Assembly (NCBI GenBank): GCA_934589835.1 | Contig: CAKTOK010000004.1 | Span: forward strand, 1 to 64,000 | Direction: 5' to 3' | Length of the DNA stretch: 64,000 nt | DNA from: an uncultured Oscillospiraceae bacterium | Lineage (GTDB): Bacteria > Bacillota > Clostridia > Oscillospirales > Oscillospiraceae | In this document: positions 50,369 through 58,485 of the stretch, piece after piece | How the letters are laid out: each line of letters starts with the position of its first letter | How positions within the stretch are numbered: the stretch's first letter is position 1 | The notes under the pieces: generated by a model | The model's database searches: none | What the model was told of the DNA's origin: nothing | The model's input: only the letters and a program-made list of their open reading frames with translations | Translations under genes and position numbers: made by a program

Positions 50369-52105
50369 TTAGTGGCCGCTGGGCATTTTCCATCCAAAGT
50401 GGTCGGTGTGCAGCAGCGTATGGGCCTTATGGCCCAGAGGCTGGCGCAGGTACTCCCTGTACAGCTCCTGTACGTCTCCGTTCTCGTGGGAGAAGCGGAT
50501 CCGCGCATTCTTGTCGATGGACCACAGCACATCGCCGCGGCTGGCGGCCATCTCCGTCCCGTCGTGGATGGGCTGCCCGCCGCCGCCGGCGCAGCCGCCG
50601 GGACAGGCCATGACCTCCACGAAGTCGTAGTCCACCTCGCCTGCGTCAATGGCGTTCATCAGCCTGCGGGTGGCGCCGAGGCTGCTGACCACCGCCACGC
50701 GCACGTCGCCGGCGCCGGGGATGGTGAAGACGGCCTCCTTCCAGCTCTCCATGCCGCGCACGGCGTGGAACGCATCGGGGTCGGGGTTCTTGCCGGTCAC
50801 CAGATAGTAGGCGCTGCGTAGCGCGGCGTCCATGACGCCGCCGGTGGCGCCGAACACCACGGCTGCGCCGGTGCCGGTGCCCAGCGGACTGTCGAAGGGC
50901 GTCTCCGGCAGCACGGCAGGGTTGATCTGTTCGCCGCGGAACATCCGGACGATCTCGCGGGTGGTCAGCACCACGTCCACGTCACGGTCGCCGCAGGCGT
51001 CCTTCATGGTGGGCAGCGCCGCCTCCGCCTTCTTGGCGGTACAGGGCATGATAGACACCACAAACAGCTTCTTCGGGTCCACGTTGAGCTGGTCGGCAAA
51101 GTAGCTCTTGACCACCGCGCCGAACATCTGCTGGGGGCTCTTGGCTGTGGACAGATTGCCGATATAGGCGGGGAACTGGCTCTTGACGAACCGCACCCAG
51201 CCCGGGCAGCAGCTGGTGAACATAGGCCAGTGGTATTTGTTCCGGTGGGTAAAGCGCTCCAGAAACTCGCTGCCCTCCTCCATAATGGTCAGGTCGGCGG
51301 CGAAGTTGGTGTCGAACACATAGTCGAAGCCCATGGTCTTCAGGGCTGTGACCATCCGCTCCGCCGAGGCGTATTTGGGGTCCAGATGGAAAAACTCCGC
51401 CCAGGCCGCCCGCACGGCGGGAGCCATCTGCACCACGGTGATGCGCTCCGGATCCGCCAGCGCGTCGAACACCTTGCCGGTGTCGTCGTGCTCCTGCAGG
51501 CCGCCCACGGGACAGTGGGTGATGCACTGGCCGCAGAACGTGCAGTCGCTCTCGCCCAGCGTGCGGGTACGGGCCACGCCCACGGTGGTGTGGGAGCCGG
51601 TACCCATCAGATCCCAGATGCCCATGGTCTGCACCTTGTCGCAGATCTGGATACAGCGCATACACTTGACGCAGCGGTTCTCAATGCGCACCACGGGGTT
51701 GGAGAAGTCCGGGGGCGCGTTCCGCAGATCGTCGATGTAGTGCTCGCCCAGCAGGTTGTAGTCGTTGGTGAGCTGCTGGAGCTTGCAGTTGCCGCTGCGG
51801 GTACACTTGGTACACTTGGTATCGTGCTGGCTCAGCAGCAGCCGCAGGTTCACACGCCGCGCCTCCCGGACGCGGGGGGAGTTGGTGCGGACCACCATGC
51901 CCTCGTTCACCACGTTGTCACAGGCGGGGACGAGGCGGGGCTGTCCCTCCACCTCCACCATGCAGAGGCGGCAGGCACCGATCTCGTTGATGCCCTTCAG
52001 GTAGCACAGGGTGGGAATGTCGATATGTATGGAGCGTGCCGCCTCCAGAATGGTGGTGCTTTCCGGCACCGTGACGGCGCGGCCGTCGATGGTCAGCGTT
52101 ACCAT
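50369..52105 (-). CDS. hndD: [FeFe] hydrogenase catalytic subunit, group A (HndD/HydA type)
   Basis: 578 residues: N-terminal [2Fe-2S] domain (CYLKGINEIGACRLCMVEV), a His/Cys [4Fe-4S] domain (HDTKCTKC...CKLQ), two-cluster ferredoxin domain (CVKCMRCIQIC; CTFCGQCITHCPVG), H-cluster domain (TSCCPGW, MPCTAKKAE, EVMACPGGCAGGGG) and a short C-terminal small-subunit-like region. Makes or consumes H2 and passes electrons to the flavoprotein encoded upstream, overlapping by 7 bases. Probably ferredoxin- and NAD(P)H-linked. Maturases are not in the window. Confidence 0.95.
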   Translation of the reverse strand: MVTLTIDGRAVTVPESTTILEAARSIHIDIPTLCYLKGINEIGACRLCMVEVEGQPRLVPACDNVVNEGMVVRTNSPRVREARRVNLRLLLSQHDTKCTKCTRSGNCKLQQLTNDYNLLGEHYIDDLRNAPPDFSNPVVRIENRCVKCMRCIQICDKVQTMGIWDLMGTGSHTTVGVARTRTLGESDCTFCGQCITHCPVGGLQEHDDTGKVFDALADPERITVVQMAPAVRAAWAEFFHLDPKYASAERMVTALKTMGFDYVFDTNFAADLTIMEEGSEFLERFTHRNKYHWPMFTSCCPGWVRFVKSQFPAYIGNLSTAKSPQQMFGAVVKSYFADQLNVDPKKLFVVSIMPCTAKKAEAALPTMKDACGDRDVDVVLTTREIVRMFRGEQINPAVLPETPFDSPLGTGTGAAVVFGATGGVMDAALRSAYYLVTGKNPDPDAFHAVRGMESWKEAVFTIPGAGDVRVAVVSSLGATRRLMNAIDAGEVDYDFVEVMACPGGCAGGGGQPIHDGTEMAASRGDVLWSIDKNARIRFSHENGDVQELYREYLRQPLGHKAHTLLHTDHFGWKMPSGH

Positions 52106-53934
52106 TTGACGTTCCTCCCTCCTCTGAAAATACCGTAGCCGAAGTGGTCGCAGCGCAGGCAGCGGGACGCCTCGGTACGGGCGCCCTCCTCCGTCAGACC
52201 GCATTCGATGTCCTCAAAGTCACACCGGCGTTCACAGGCCTCCCGTTCGGTGGTATTGATGCGCCCGTGGGGCCCGCGGTTGTTCAGCCGCGGGGACGGG
52301 ATATCCACCTCCACCTCGATCTCATGCCGGAAGCCCAGATGCACGTCGATATTGGCCGCCGCCACCTTACCGGCGGCGATGGCGCGGATGGCTGTGGCCG
52401 GACCGGTGACGCAGTCGCCGCCGGCGAACAGGTTATCCATGTCACCCACCTGACCGGACAGGCCCGCCACGAACACGCCCCGCTTAATAGGCACGCCGGC
52501 CTGCTCGAAGCCCTGGATCTCGATGCCCTGGCCAATGGCCACCACGATGATGTCCGCAGGGATCCGGATCTCCGGCAGGTCCGCCTTGTTGGGGCGGGGG
52601 CGGCCGGATTTGTCAGCCTCGCCGATGATCTGGGGCTGGACCCACAGCGCCGCGGCACAGCCGTTCTCGTCGGCCTCAATGCGGGTGGGCGCCATCAGCG
52701 TCTCGATCTCCGCGCCCTCGGCCATGGCGCCGGTCACCTCGTCGGGCAGCGCCGTCATATCCTCGATGCGGCGGCGGTAGACGCACGTCACCTTCTCCGC
52801 GCCCAGCCGGATAGAGCTGCGGGTCACGTCCATGGCCACGTTGCCGCCGCCGATGACCACCACCTGCTTGCCGGTGAAGTCCGGCATCACGTCGTCGCCG
52901 ATGGAGCGCAGCATCTCCACGGCGGAGATGACGTTCTTGCTGTCCTCCCCGGGAATGCCTACCTTCTTGTCCTGATGGGCGCCGATGGCGATGTACAGGC
53001 AGTCGTATTCCTTCTGCAGCTCCTCTACCCACAGGTCCACGCCCACCGTCACGCCGGTGTGGGCCTCGATGCCCAGAGACAGGATGGAGTCGATCTCCGC
53101 GTCCAGCAGGTGGCGGGGGAAGCGGTAGCTGGGGATGCCGTAGCGCAGCATGCCGCCCAGCTTCGCCCGCTCCTCGAACACCGTGACCTTGTGGCCCATC
53201 AGCGCCAGATAGTAGGCGCAGCTCAGGCCGCTGGGGCCGCCGCCGATGATGGCCACCTTCTTGCCGGTGGGCGGCGCGCAGGAAGGCTGGGGCACGTCGC
53301 CTGCGTGGTCCACGGCGTAGCGCTTCAGGCCGCGGATGTTGATGGCGTCATCGATCATATTCCGGCGGCACCGCGCCTCACAGGGGTGCTCGCAGATGTA
53401 GGCGCAGGCAGTGGGGAAGGGATTGTCCTTGCGGATCAGGCGTACCGCGTCGGCGCAGCGGCCCTCGCCCACCAGCGCCATGTAGCCCGGCACGTCCACG
53501 CCGGCGGGACACAGCGCCACGCAGGGCACCGGCAGCTGAAGACCCGCCAGACACCGGTGGTGGACGATGTGCTCCTCGTAGTCGTCGCGGAAGCCGTCCA
53601 GACCGTCCAGCACCAGACGGGCCGCGTCGCGGCCGATGGCGCAGTCGGCGGTGTTGACAATGGTGCGGGCCGTTTTCTCAATGATGTCGATGGTGCCCAG
53701 ATCGGCGGTGCCGTCCAGCACGGTGGCGATCAGCTTGCTCAGCTGGCCCAGACCGATCCGGCAGGGCACGCACTTACCGCAGGACTGGGCGTGACACAGC
53801 TGTAAAAACGACAGCGACATATCCACGGGACATAGGCCCGGGGGGCTGGCGGCAATGCGGCGCTCCACATCGCGGTAGAGGTTATCCACTACCGTCTGTG
53901 CGCGGCTGGGGCTCTTGATGTCAAGTCTGCTCAA
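52099..53934 (-). CDS. NuoF-type [2Fe-2S]/[4Fe-4S] domain fused to a GltD/NfnB-like FAD oxidoreductase
   Basis: 611 residues. The first 130 carry the NuoF C-terminal iron-sulfur region (SCGKCVPCRIGLGQL) without the FMN/NADH part; then a GltD-type Fe-S segment (CEHPCEARCRRN) and two nucleotide folds, FAD (GGGPSGLSCAYYLALMG) and NAD(P)H (VIGGGNVAMDVTR), and a Cys-rich C-terminus (CERRCDFEDIECG; RCLRCDHFG). It likely links NAD(P)H to the hydrogenase encoded immediately downstream. Start is TTG at 53934 with AGGAGG 8 bases upstream. Confidence 0.88.
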   Translation of the reverse strand: MSRLDIKSPSRAQTVVDNLYRDVERRIAASPPGLCPVDMSLSFLQLCHAQSCGKCVPCRIGLGQLSKLIATVLDGTADLGTIDIIEKTARTIVNTADCAIGRDAARLVLDGLDGFRDDYEEHIVHHRCLAGLQLPVPCVALCPAGVDVPGYMALVGEGRCADAVRLIRKDNPFPTACAYICEHPCEARCRRNMIDDAINIRGLKRYAVDHAGDVPQPSCAPPTGKKVAIIGGGPSGLSCAYYLALMGHKVTVFEERAKLGGMLRYGIPSYRFPRHLLDAEIDSILSLGIEAHTGVTVGVDLWVEELQKEYDCLYIAIGAHQDKKVGIPGEDSKNVISAVEMLRSIGDDVMPDFTGKQVVVIGGGNVAMDVTRSSIRLGAEKVTCVYRRRIEDMTALPDEVTGAMAEGAEIETLMAPTRIEADENGCAAALWVQPQIIGEADKSGRPRPNKADLPEIRIPADIIVVAIGQGIEIQGFEQAGVPIKRGVFVAGLSGQVGDMDNLFAGGDCVTGPATAIRAIAAGKVAAANIDVHLGFRHEIEVEVDIPSPRLNNRGPHGRINTTEREACERRCDFEDIECGLTEEGARTEASRCLRCDHFGYGIFRGGRNVKW

Positions 53935-54010
53935 GACAGGTCCCTCCTTTTCGTTTGCGTTGCGAGGACATACGTCCGGCACAACAGAACAGACAACTTG
54001 CTTAAAAGTA

Positions 54011-54039
54011 AGAATGCCACAAAAAACAGAAAAAGTCAA
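54011..54039 (-). promoter_or_regulatory. Possible promoter of the bifurcating-type hydrogenase operon
   Basis: TTGACT, 17-bp spacer, CATTCT on the minus strand; good -35, poor -10. The surrounding stretch 53990-54160 is AT-rich. Confidence 0.4.
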
Positions 54040-54182
54040 TCAAAATAAAAAAGTTCTTGGGAAAATGAAAAAATGCCGGAAAACGGCGGATTATTGAATG
54101 TAATTATTTTAACATACATACTTTTATTCCTACAAAATATTGTATTGTAACGAAACTTTCTACTCGCAGGAGACAATCGCCT

Positions 54183-54210
54183 GCGGACGTTCCGCCGCCC
54201 GCGGACGTTC
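54183..54210. repeat. Direct repeat GCGGACGTTC upstream of the trkH promoter
   Basis: Two exact copies start at 54183 and 54201, 18 bases apart, within a GC-rich block before the promoter. Possible regulator sites; otherwise the gap 53935-54236 holds no gene. Confidence 0.5.
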
Positions 54211-54236
54211 GCCGCGCGCCTCGCCGCCTGCGGCGC

Positions 54237-54265
54237 TTGACAGAGCCTTGTACGGAGGCTATAAT
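54237..54265 (+). promoter_or_regulatory. Consensus trkH promoter
   Basis: TTGACA, 17-bp spacer, TATAAT. The start point would fall at about 54271-54273, on the first ATG of the upstream ORF. Confidence 0.85.
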
Positions 54266-54270
54266 CCAAC

Positions 54271-54360
54271 ATGAAAATGGCATCTCCGCCGACCGTGCGG
54301 CCGGACGAGGGATGCCTGCTTTTGCCGCGCTGTGCGGCAGGCTTTGAGGTATTGACATGA
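54271..54360 (+). CDS. Possible leaderless 29-codon ORF overlapping the trkH start
   Basis: ATG lies 6 bases after the -10, so the transcript would begin at this start codon. 29 codons (MKMASPPTVRPDEGCLLLPR, then CAAGFEVLT) end in TGA that overlaps the trkH ATG (ATGA). The RNA can fold as GGCATC/GATGCC (54279-54316) and GCCTGC/GCAGGC. The peptide is not known; the role may be translational control of trkH. Confidence 0.45.
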   Translation: MKMASPPTVRPDEGCLLLPRCAAGFEVLT

Positions 54361-55796
54361 ACTTTCGTCTGATCGCAAATATCACCAGCTATGTGCTGTG
54401 GGTGGAGGCGGGCTTTCTGGCGCTGCCGTTGCTGGCAGCGGTGCTGTGCGGCGACAGCTGGATGCCGTTTTTCGGTACGGCAGTGCTGTGCATCCTGCTG
54501 GGCGGCGCACTGCATCTGGTACCGGTTCGCAAGCGCCAGATGCACGGGCGCGACGGCTTTATGGCCGTGGCCCTGGGCTGGATTGCCCTGTCCCTCACCG
54601 GCGCGCTGCCCTATGTGTGGAGCGGCGCCATGACCAGCTATGTGGACGCCATTTTTGAAACGGTGTCCGGCCTGACCACCACCGGCTCCACGGTGCTCCC
54701 CGCGGTGGAGCATCTGCCCCGCAGCGTGCTGCTGTGGCGCTCCCTGACCCAGTGGATGGGCGGTATGGGCGTGCTGGTGCTGTTTCTGGCGCTGATGCCC
54801 AAGCTGGAGGGCGGCGCGGTGTATCTGATGCGGGCGGAGAGCCCCGGCCCCATTAAGTCCAAGCTGGTGCCCAAGGTGGGCAGCACCGCCAAAATATTAT
54901 ATGGTATCTATGTGGCCCTGACGGCTATGGAGGCGTTGTGCCTGCGCGTGGCGGGCCTGAGCTGGTTTTCGGCGGTGAATCACGCCTTTACCACCATGGC
55001 TACCGGCGGCTTTTCCATCAACAACACGTCTCTTGCGGGCAGCAGTCCGGCGGTGATGTGGGTGGTGACGGTGTTCTCGTTTCTGGCGGGCGTCAACTTT
55101 TCCCTGCTGTTTCTGGCTGTCACCGGCAAGCTCCGTACCGCCCTGCGTAGCGAGGAGCTGCGGGTTTACGCAGCGGTGGTGCTGGGCACTACGCTTTTGA
55201 TCTGCCTGAACCTGTGGGTGCAGGCCGGCGTGCCGCTGGGCGAGTCTATCACCGACGCGGCGTTTCAGACCGTGACGATCATCACCACCACCGGCTTTGC
55301 CACGGTGGACTTCGCCCTGTGGCCCACCTTCTGCCGGATGGCCCTGCTGGTGCTGATGTTCACCGGCGGCTGCGCCGGCTCCACCGCCGGCGGCATGAAG
55401 CTCTCCCGCGTGCTGATCCTGTGGAAGTCGCTGGTCCGCGAGCTGAAGCGCATGGTCCATCCCAACCACGTCAGCGTTATCAAGGTGGACGACCAGCCGG
55501 TGGAGGAGCGTGTGGTGTCCTCCACGGGGGCGTATATCATGGCCTATATGGTGGTTATGCTGGCGGGTGCGCTGGTGGTGAGCTGGGATAACTACGGCTT
55601 TCAGGAGTCCTTCGCCGCGTCGCTGACCTGCATCAGCAACGTGGGACCGGGTCTTGGTATTCTGGGGCCGATGGAAAACTTTTCCATTTTGTCGCCGCTG
55701 AGCAAGCTGGCGCTGTCCTTGGAAATGCTGATGGGACGTCTGGAGCTGATGCCCATTCTGGCGCTGCTGACCCGCGGCGCGTGGCGGGATCGCTGA
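54357..55796 (+). CDS. trkH: TrkH/KtrB-type potassium transporter
   Basis: 479 residues with four membrane-pore-membrane repeats; filter-type motifs are seen as SGLTTTGST, FTTMATGGFS, TITTTGFAT and SNVGPGLG. Imports K+, usually gated by a TrkA/KtrA RCK subunit, whose gene is not adjacent. GAGG is 8-9 bases before the ATG. The start codon overlaps a short upstream ORF. Confidence 0.93.
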   Translation: MNFRLIANITSYVLWVEAGFLALPLLAAVLCGDSWMPFFGTAVLCILLGGALHLVPVRKRQMHGRDGFMAVALGWIALSLTGALPYVWSGAMTSYVDAIFETVSGLTTTGSTVLPAVEHLPRSVLLWRSLTQWMGGMGVLVLFLALMPKLEGGAVYLMRAESPGPIKSKLVPKVGSTAKILYGIYVALTAMEALCLRVAGLSWFSAVNHAFTTMATGGFSINNTSLAGSSPAVMWVVTVFSFLAGVNFSLLFLAVTGKLRTALRSEELRVYAAVVLGTTLLICLNLWVQAGVPLGESITDAAFQTVTIITTTGFATVDFALWPTFCRMALLVLMFTGGCAGSTAGGMKLSRVLILWKSLVRELKRMVHPNHVSVIKVDDQPVEERVVSSTGAYIMAYMVVMLAGALVVSWDNYGFQESFAASLTCISNVGPGLGILGPMENFSILSPLSKLALSLEMLMGRLELMPILALLTRGAWRDR

Positions 55797-55808
55797 AGGG
55801 AGAAACAG

Positions 55809-55837
55809 AAAAAAACGGGGGCGCTGCCCCCGTTTTG
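55809..55837 (+). terminator. Terminator after trkH
   Basis: 11-bp stem AAAACGGGGGC / GCCCCCGTTTT, loop GCT. Confidence 0.88.
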
Positions 55838-55934
55838 CGTTGACGGATGCTTCATCATGAAGAAAAACGCCAAATGGCCGGAAAAGTTCCAAAAATGAGA
55901 AAGCGGAGGCGGGCCGGAAGATGAAAACAGGCCC

Positions 55935-56195
55935 TCAGGCGTGGCGGGCGCAGTAGTCCTCATACCGGCTCTGGAGCCAGTCCTTCAGCAGGGTCACGCC
56001 ATCATCGTCCCAGGGGAAGTCCTGCTCCACCACATCCTGCGCCAGCTCGTAGCACAGGTCGGAGTAGACGGCGGCATGGAGCACGCCCGCGTCCTTGTCG
56101 GTGCGGAAGCGGTAGCGGAACTCTCCGATGGAGCCGGTGTAGACAAAGGCCCGCTTGAACCAGCGGGGGGTCAGCTCGGTGAACTGAGGATGCAT
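55935..56195 (-). CDS. Small conserved-looking protein of unknown function
   Basis: 86 residues: FTELTPRWFKRAFVYTGSIG, YRFRTDKDAGVLHAAVYSDL and WLQSRYEDYCARHA. It is rich in aromatic and charged residues, has no signal or membrane segment, and I do not recognise the family. ATG at 56195, with AAAGGA about 10 bases upstream; a longer reading to 56408 is mostly the promoter region. Divergent from pfkA. Confidence 0.65.
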   Translation of the reverse strand: MHPQFTELTPRWFKRAFVYTGSIGEFRYRFRTDKDAGVLHAAVYSDLCYELAQDVVEQDFPWDDDGVTLLKDWLQSRYEDYCARHA

Positions 56196-56332
56196 GGCGG
56201 TTCGTCCTTTCCGAAAAAATACAGGCGGCACAGGGCCGCAGGGGAGGCCGCCGGCGTGGCGGCAAGGAAACATCACGGAGGCAGTATAGCACAAAAAGAG
56301 GGGTTTGTCCAAAAGGTTTTTGGGATTGCTTG

Positions 56333-56361
56333 TTGCAAACAGACCGAACATATGGTACAAT
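56333..56361 (+). promoter_or_regulatory. pfkA promoter
   Basis: TTGCAA, 17-bp spacer, TACAAT. Start point near 56368. Confidence 0.7.
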
Positions 56362-56367
56362 GTGGCG

Positions 56368-56497
56368 GAAAAGAACCGACCGGCAGGGATGCCAGCGGCA
56401 AACCCCACAAAGGGCCGCGAGCGGCAGTTTGCTATCGGGAGATCACCGGAGGCTGCGTACGCAGGCTCGCCGGTCGTTGAGAAAAGGGAGTGGACTT
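56368..56497 (+). promoter_or_regulatory. Structured 130-base leader of pfkA
   Basis: CGACCGGC (56377) and GCCGGTCG (56469) form a perfect 8-bp closing stem over about 84 bases. Inside are GCAAAC/GTTTGC and CTGCG-TA-CGCAG stems. It looks like a multi-branch cis-regulatory RNA; no terminator is present, so any control would act on translation or stability. Confidence 0.45.
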
Positions 56498-57475
56498 ATG
56501 AACAATGCAGTCAAGCGTATCGGGGTACTGACCAGCGGCGGCGATGCGCCGGGCATGAACGCCTGTATCCGCGCCGTGACCCGCAGCGCGCTGACCCGCG
56601 GCATTGAGTGCGTGGGCATCCGCCGCGGCTATGCGGGCCTGATCGCCGGCGACTTCATGGAGATGGACAGCGCCAGCGTCAGCCGGATCATCAACCGCGG
56701 CGGTACCATCCTGTACAGCGCGCGGTGCGATGAGTTCCGCACCAAGGAGGGGCAGCAGAAGGCGGCCAACACCTGCAAGCTGCTGGGACTGGACGGGCTG
56801 GTGGCCATCGGCGGCGACGGCACGTTCCGCGGCGCGCAGGATCTGTCCAGGTTCGGCATCTCCGTGGTGGGGATTCCGGGCACCATCGACAACGACATCG
56901 TCTGCACCGACTATACCATCGGCTTTGACACGGCGGCCAACACGGCGGTGGAGTGCATCGACCGGCTGCGGGACACTATGCAGTCCCATGAGCGCTGCTC
57001 CGTGGTGGAGGTCATGGGCCACCGCGCCGGTTATCTGGCGCTGTATGTGGGCGTGGCCGTAGGCGCCACGGCGGTGCTGGTGCCGGAGCGGGAGTACGAC
57101 TTTGAGCGCCATGTGGCGGAGAAGATCCGCCGCGCACGGCTCAGCGGCAAGACCAACTTCATGATCGTGGTGGCCGAGGGCGCGGCCAGCGGCATCGCCG
57201 TGGGCGAGGAGATCCGCGAGAAGCTGGGGCTGGATCCCCGCGTCACCATTCTGGGCCACATCCAGCGCGGCGGCAACGCCAGCGCCAAGGACCGCGTGAT
57301 GGCCACCCGCATGGGCTACGAGGCGGTGCAGCTGCTGGCGGAGGGCAAGACCAACCGCATCATCTGCGCCCGGGGCGAGCAGATCGTCGATGTGGATATC
57401 GACGAGGGCCTTGCCATGAAGAAGACCCTGAACCCCGAGGAGCTGGAGGTCATGACGGTCATGACCGGCCGGTAA
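56498..57475 (+). CDS. pfkA: ATP-dependent 6-phosphofructokinase
   Basis: 325 residues: GVLTSGGDAPGMNA, GGDGTFRGA (Gly after the GGD favours ATP over PPi), PGTIDNDI with the catalytic Asp, MGHRAGYLAL and GHIQRGG. Commits fructose-6-phosphate to glycolysis. ATG at 56498 with GGGAG 8 bases upstream. Single gene with its own promoter, leader and terminator. Confidence 0.96.
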   Translation: MNNAVKRIGVLTSGGDAPGMNACIRAVTRSALTRGIECVGIRRGYAGLIAGDFMEMDSASVSRIINRGGTILYSARCDEFRTKEGQQKAANTCKLLGLDGLVAIGGDGTFRGAQDLSRFGISVVGIPGTIDNDIVCTDYTIGFDTAANTAVECIDRLRDTMQSHERCSVVEVMGHRAGYLALYVGVAVGATAVLVPEREYDFERHVAEKIRRARLSGKTNFMIVVAEGAASGIAVGEEIREKLGLDPRVTILGHIQRGGNASAKDRVMATRMGYEAVQLLAEGKTNRIICARGEQIVDVDIDEGLAMKKTLNPEELEVMTVMTGR

Positions 57476-57484
57476 AAAAGGCAG

Positions 57485-57523
57485 AAAAAGCGCCCCCACG
57501 GCGAAGCCGTGGGGGCGCTTTTT
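57485..57523 (+). terminator. Terminator after pfkA
   Basis: 18-bp perfect stem AAAAAGCGCCCCCACGGC / complement, loop GAA, then TTTTTG arm. Confidence 0.92.
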
Positions 57524-57535
57524 GCCCGTTTCACC

Positions 57536-57730
57536 TTACCAGGCGCCCTCGTAGGACAGGGTCACGGCGCTGCACTGCGCGCCGGCAGTCATACACGCGG
57601 GGAGATCCAATCCCTCCAGATAGCCGTGGAGGAATCCGGCGATAAGGCTGTCGCCCGCGCCCATGGTATCCACCGCCTGACGGGGTATGATGCCCTGCCT
57701 GTAAAACCGCTGCCCGTCATAGCACCGTTC
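57536..57730 (-). pseudogene. Truncated PfkB-family sugar kinase, C-terminal remnant
   Basis: Minus strand reads YDGQRFYRQGIIPRQAVDTM then GAGDSLIAGFLHGYLEG and ends SYEGAW. DTMGAGD is the PfkB catalytic motif; about 60 residues of the kinase C-terminus remain. Upstream of about 57730 the frame runs into unrelated sequence, so roughly three quarters of the gene is lost. YRQGIIP resembles fructoselysine-6-kinase-type members. The cut marks an insertion or deletion junction. Confidence 0.8.
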
Positions 57731-57741
57731 AGATATTGGCG

Positions 57742-57973
57742 TAGAGGATTTTGTAAAAGAGCGCAACGAGGGCTGTTCAGCCTTGACCGAAAGAAGATCG
57801 AGGCCTACAGGATCAAATATGGAGAAACGGAAATCTCCCAGACACCCGATGCTGTTTTCTGGGCCTCCGTGTAAAAGGCCATCTGTGGCATTAAGGATGC
57901 GCCGGAAGCCGTTGTGAATAAAGCAACGGCATGGCTGCACGAGCACGGTATGAGTCCTTATCTGGCGGGGTGA
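57742..57973 (+). pseudogene. Remnant of an unidentified mobile-element gene
   Basis: One frame reads LFSLDRKKIEAYRIKYGETE then ISQTPDAVFWASV, a TAA at 57872-57874, then KAICGIKDAPEAVV and WLHEHGMSPYLAG to a TGA at 57971. The coherent protein-like character on both sides of the stop suggests a gene broken by a nonsense change. I do not recognise the family. 57974-58126 shows no supported gene. Confidence 0.5.
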
Positions 57974-58126
57974 TAGATTTCTCCACCCTGATTTGTTTGA
58001 AGAACATCGAAGCGAGTTCCTATAACAACTGAATCAACGACATCACGACGGAACGGTCGGGCTGAAACAGGGCCGCATGAAATCCGCTTCCAGGTCACTT
58101 GATCGTGGACAACAGCCCGAACATGA

Positions 58127-58381
58127 ACCGGTAGTTATTCCAGACATAGCTGTGCCTCACTGCTTCTGGCAAACGGCGTTTCCATGAAGCAGATCCAGGA
58201 ACGGCTCGGTCACAGCGACTTCGCAACGACGGCAAGCATTTACGCACATCTGGATTACAGCTCGAAGCTGACCTCGGCGGACGCAATGCTCAGTGGCTTG
58301 GAATTTTGTTCTCCCAACAGCGAAAAGGAGAGAGCCAAAAAAGCCGATGAGAAACCGCTTGAGGGATCAAGCATTGCCTAA
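58127..58381 (+). pseudogene. Tyrosine integrase, C-terminal fragment (Tn916-Int-like)
   Basis: RHSCASLLLANGVSMKQIQE, RLGHSDFATTASIYAHLDYS: catalytic Arg-His box, second His and the active-site Tyr of a phage/ICE integrase are intact, but the frame is closed by a TGA just upstream (58124), so only 84 residues remain. A hairpin terminator and a tRNA-Ser fragment follow within 50 bases, the usual integrase-att layout. Confidence 0.85.
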
Positions 58382-58394
58382 AAGGGCAAGAAAA

Positions 58395-58423
58395 AAGCCT
58401 GCAAACGCATGGTTTACAGGCTT
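58395..58423 (+). terminator. Hairpin after the integrase remnant
   Basis: AAGCCTG / CAGGCTT arms with a paired interior CAAAC/GTTTA. Confidence 0.65.
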
Positions 58424-58427
58424 AAAA

Positions 58428-58485
58428 TGGCGGAGTGGGTGGGATTCGAACCCACGGACCCTTGCGGATCAAACGATTTCGAGTC
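58428..58485 (-). tRNA. 3' fragment of tRNA-Ser(CGA), element attachment site
   Basis: On the minus strand: anticodon loop CTCGAAA, 3' anticodon strand, long variable arm (GATCCGCAAGGGTC), T-arm GTGGG-TTCGAAT-CCCAC, acceptor strand CCACTCC and encoded GCCA. The 5' half (D-arm and 5' acceptor) is absent to the right, where AT-rich sequence begins. So this is not a working tRNA but an att-type remnant split at the anticodon loop. Confidence 0.82.

Noticed and set aside
54110-54356. c-di-AMP (ydaO) riboswitch before trkH
   Set aside because: The promoter lies only 92 bases before the gene and none of the conserved ydaO blocks is visible.
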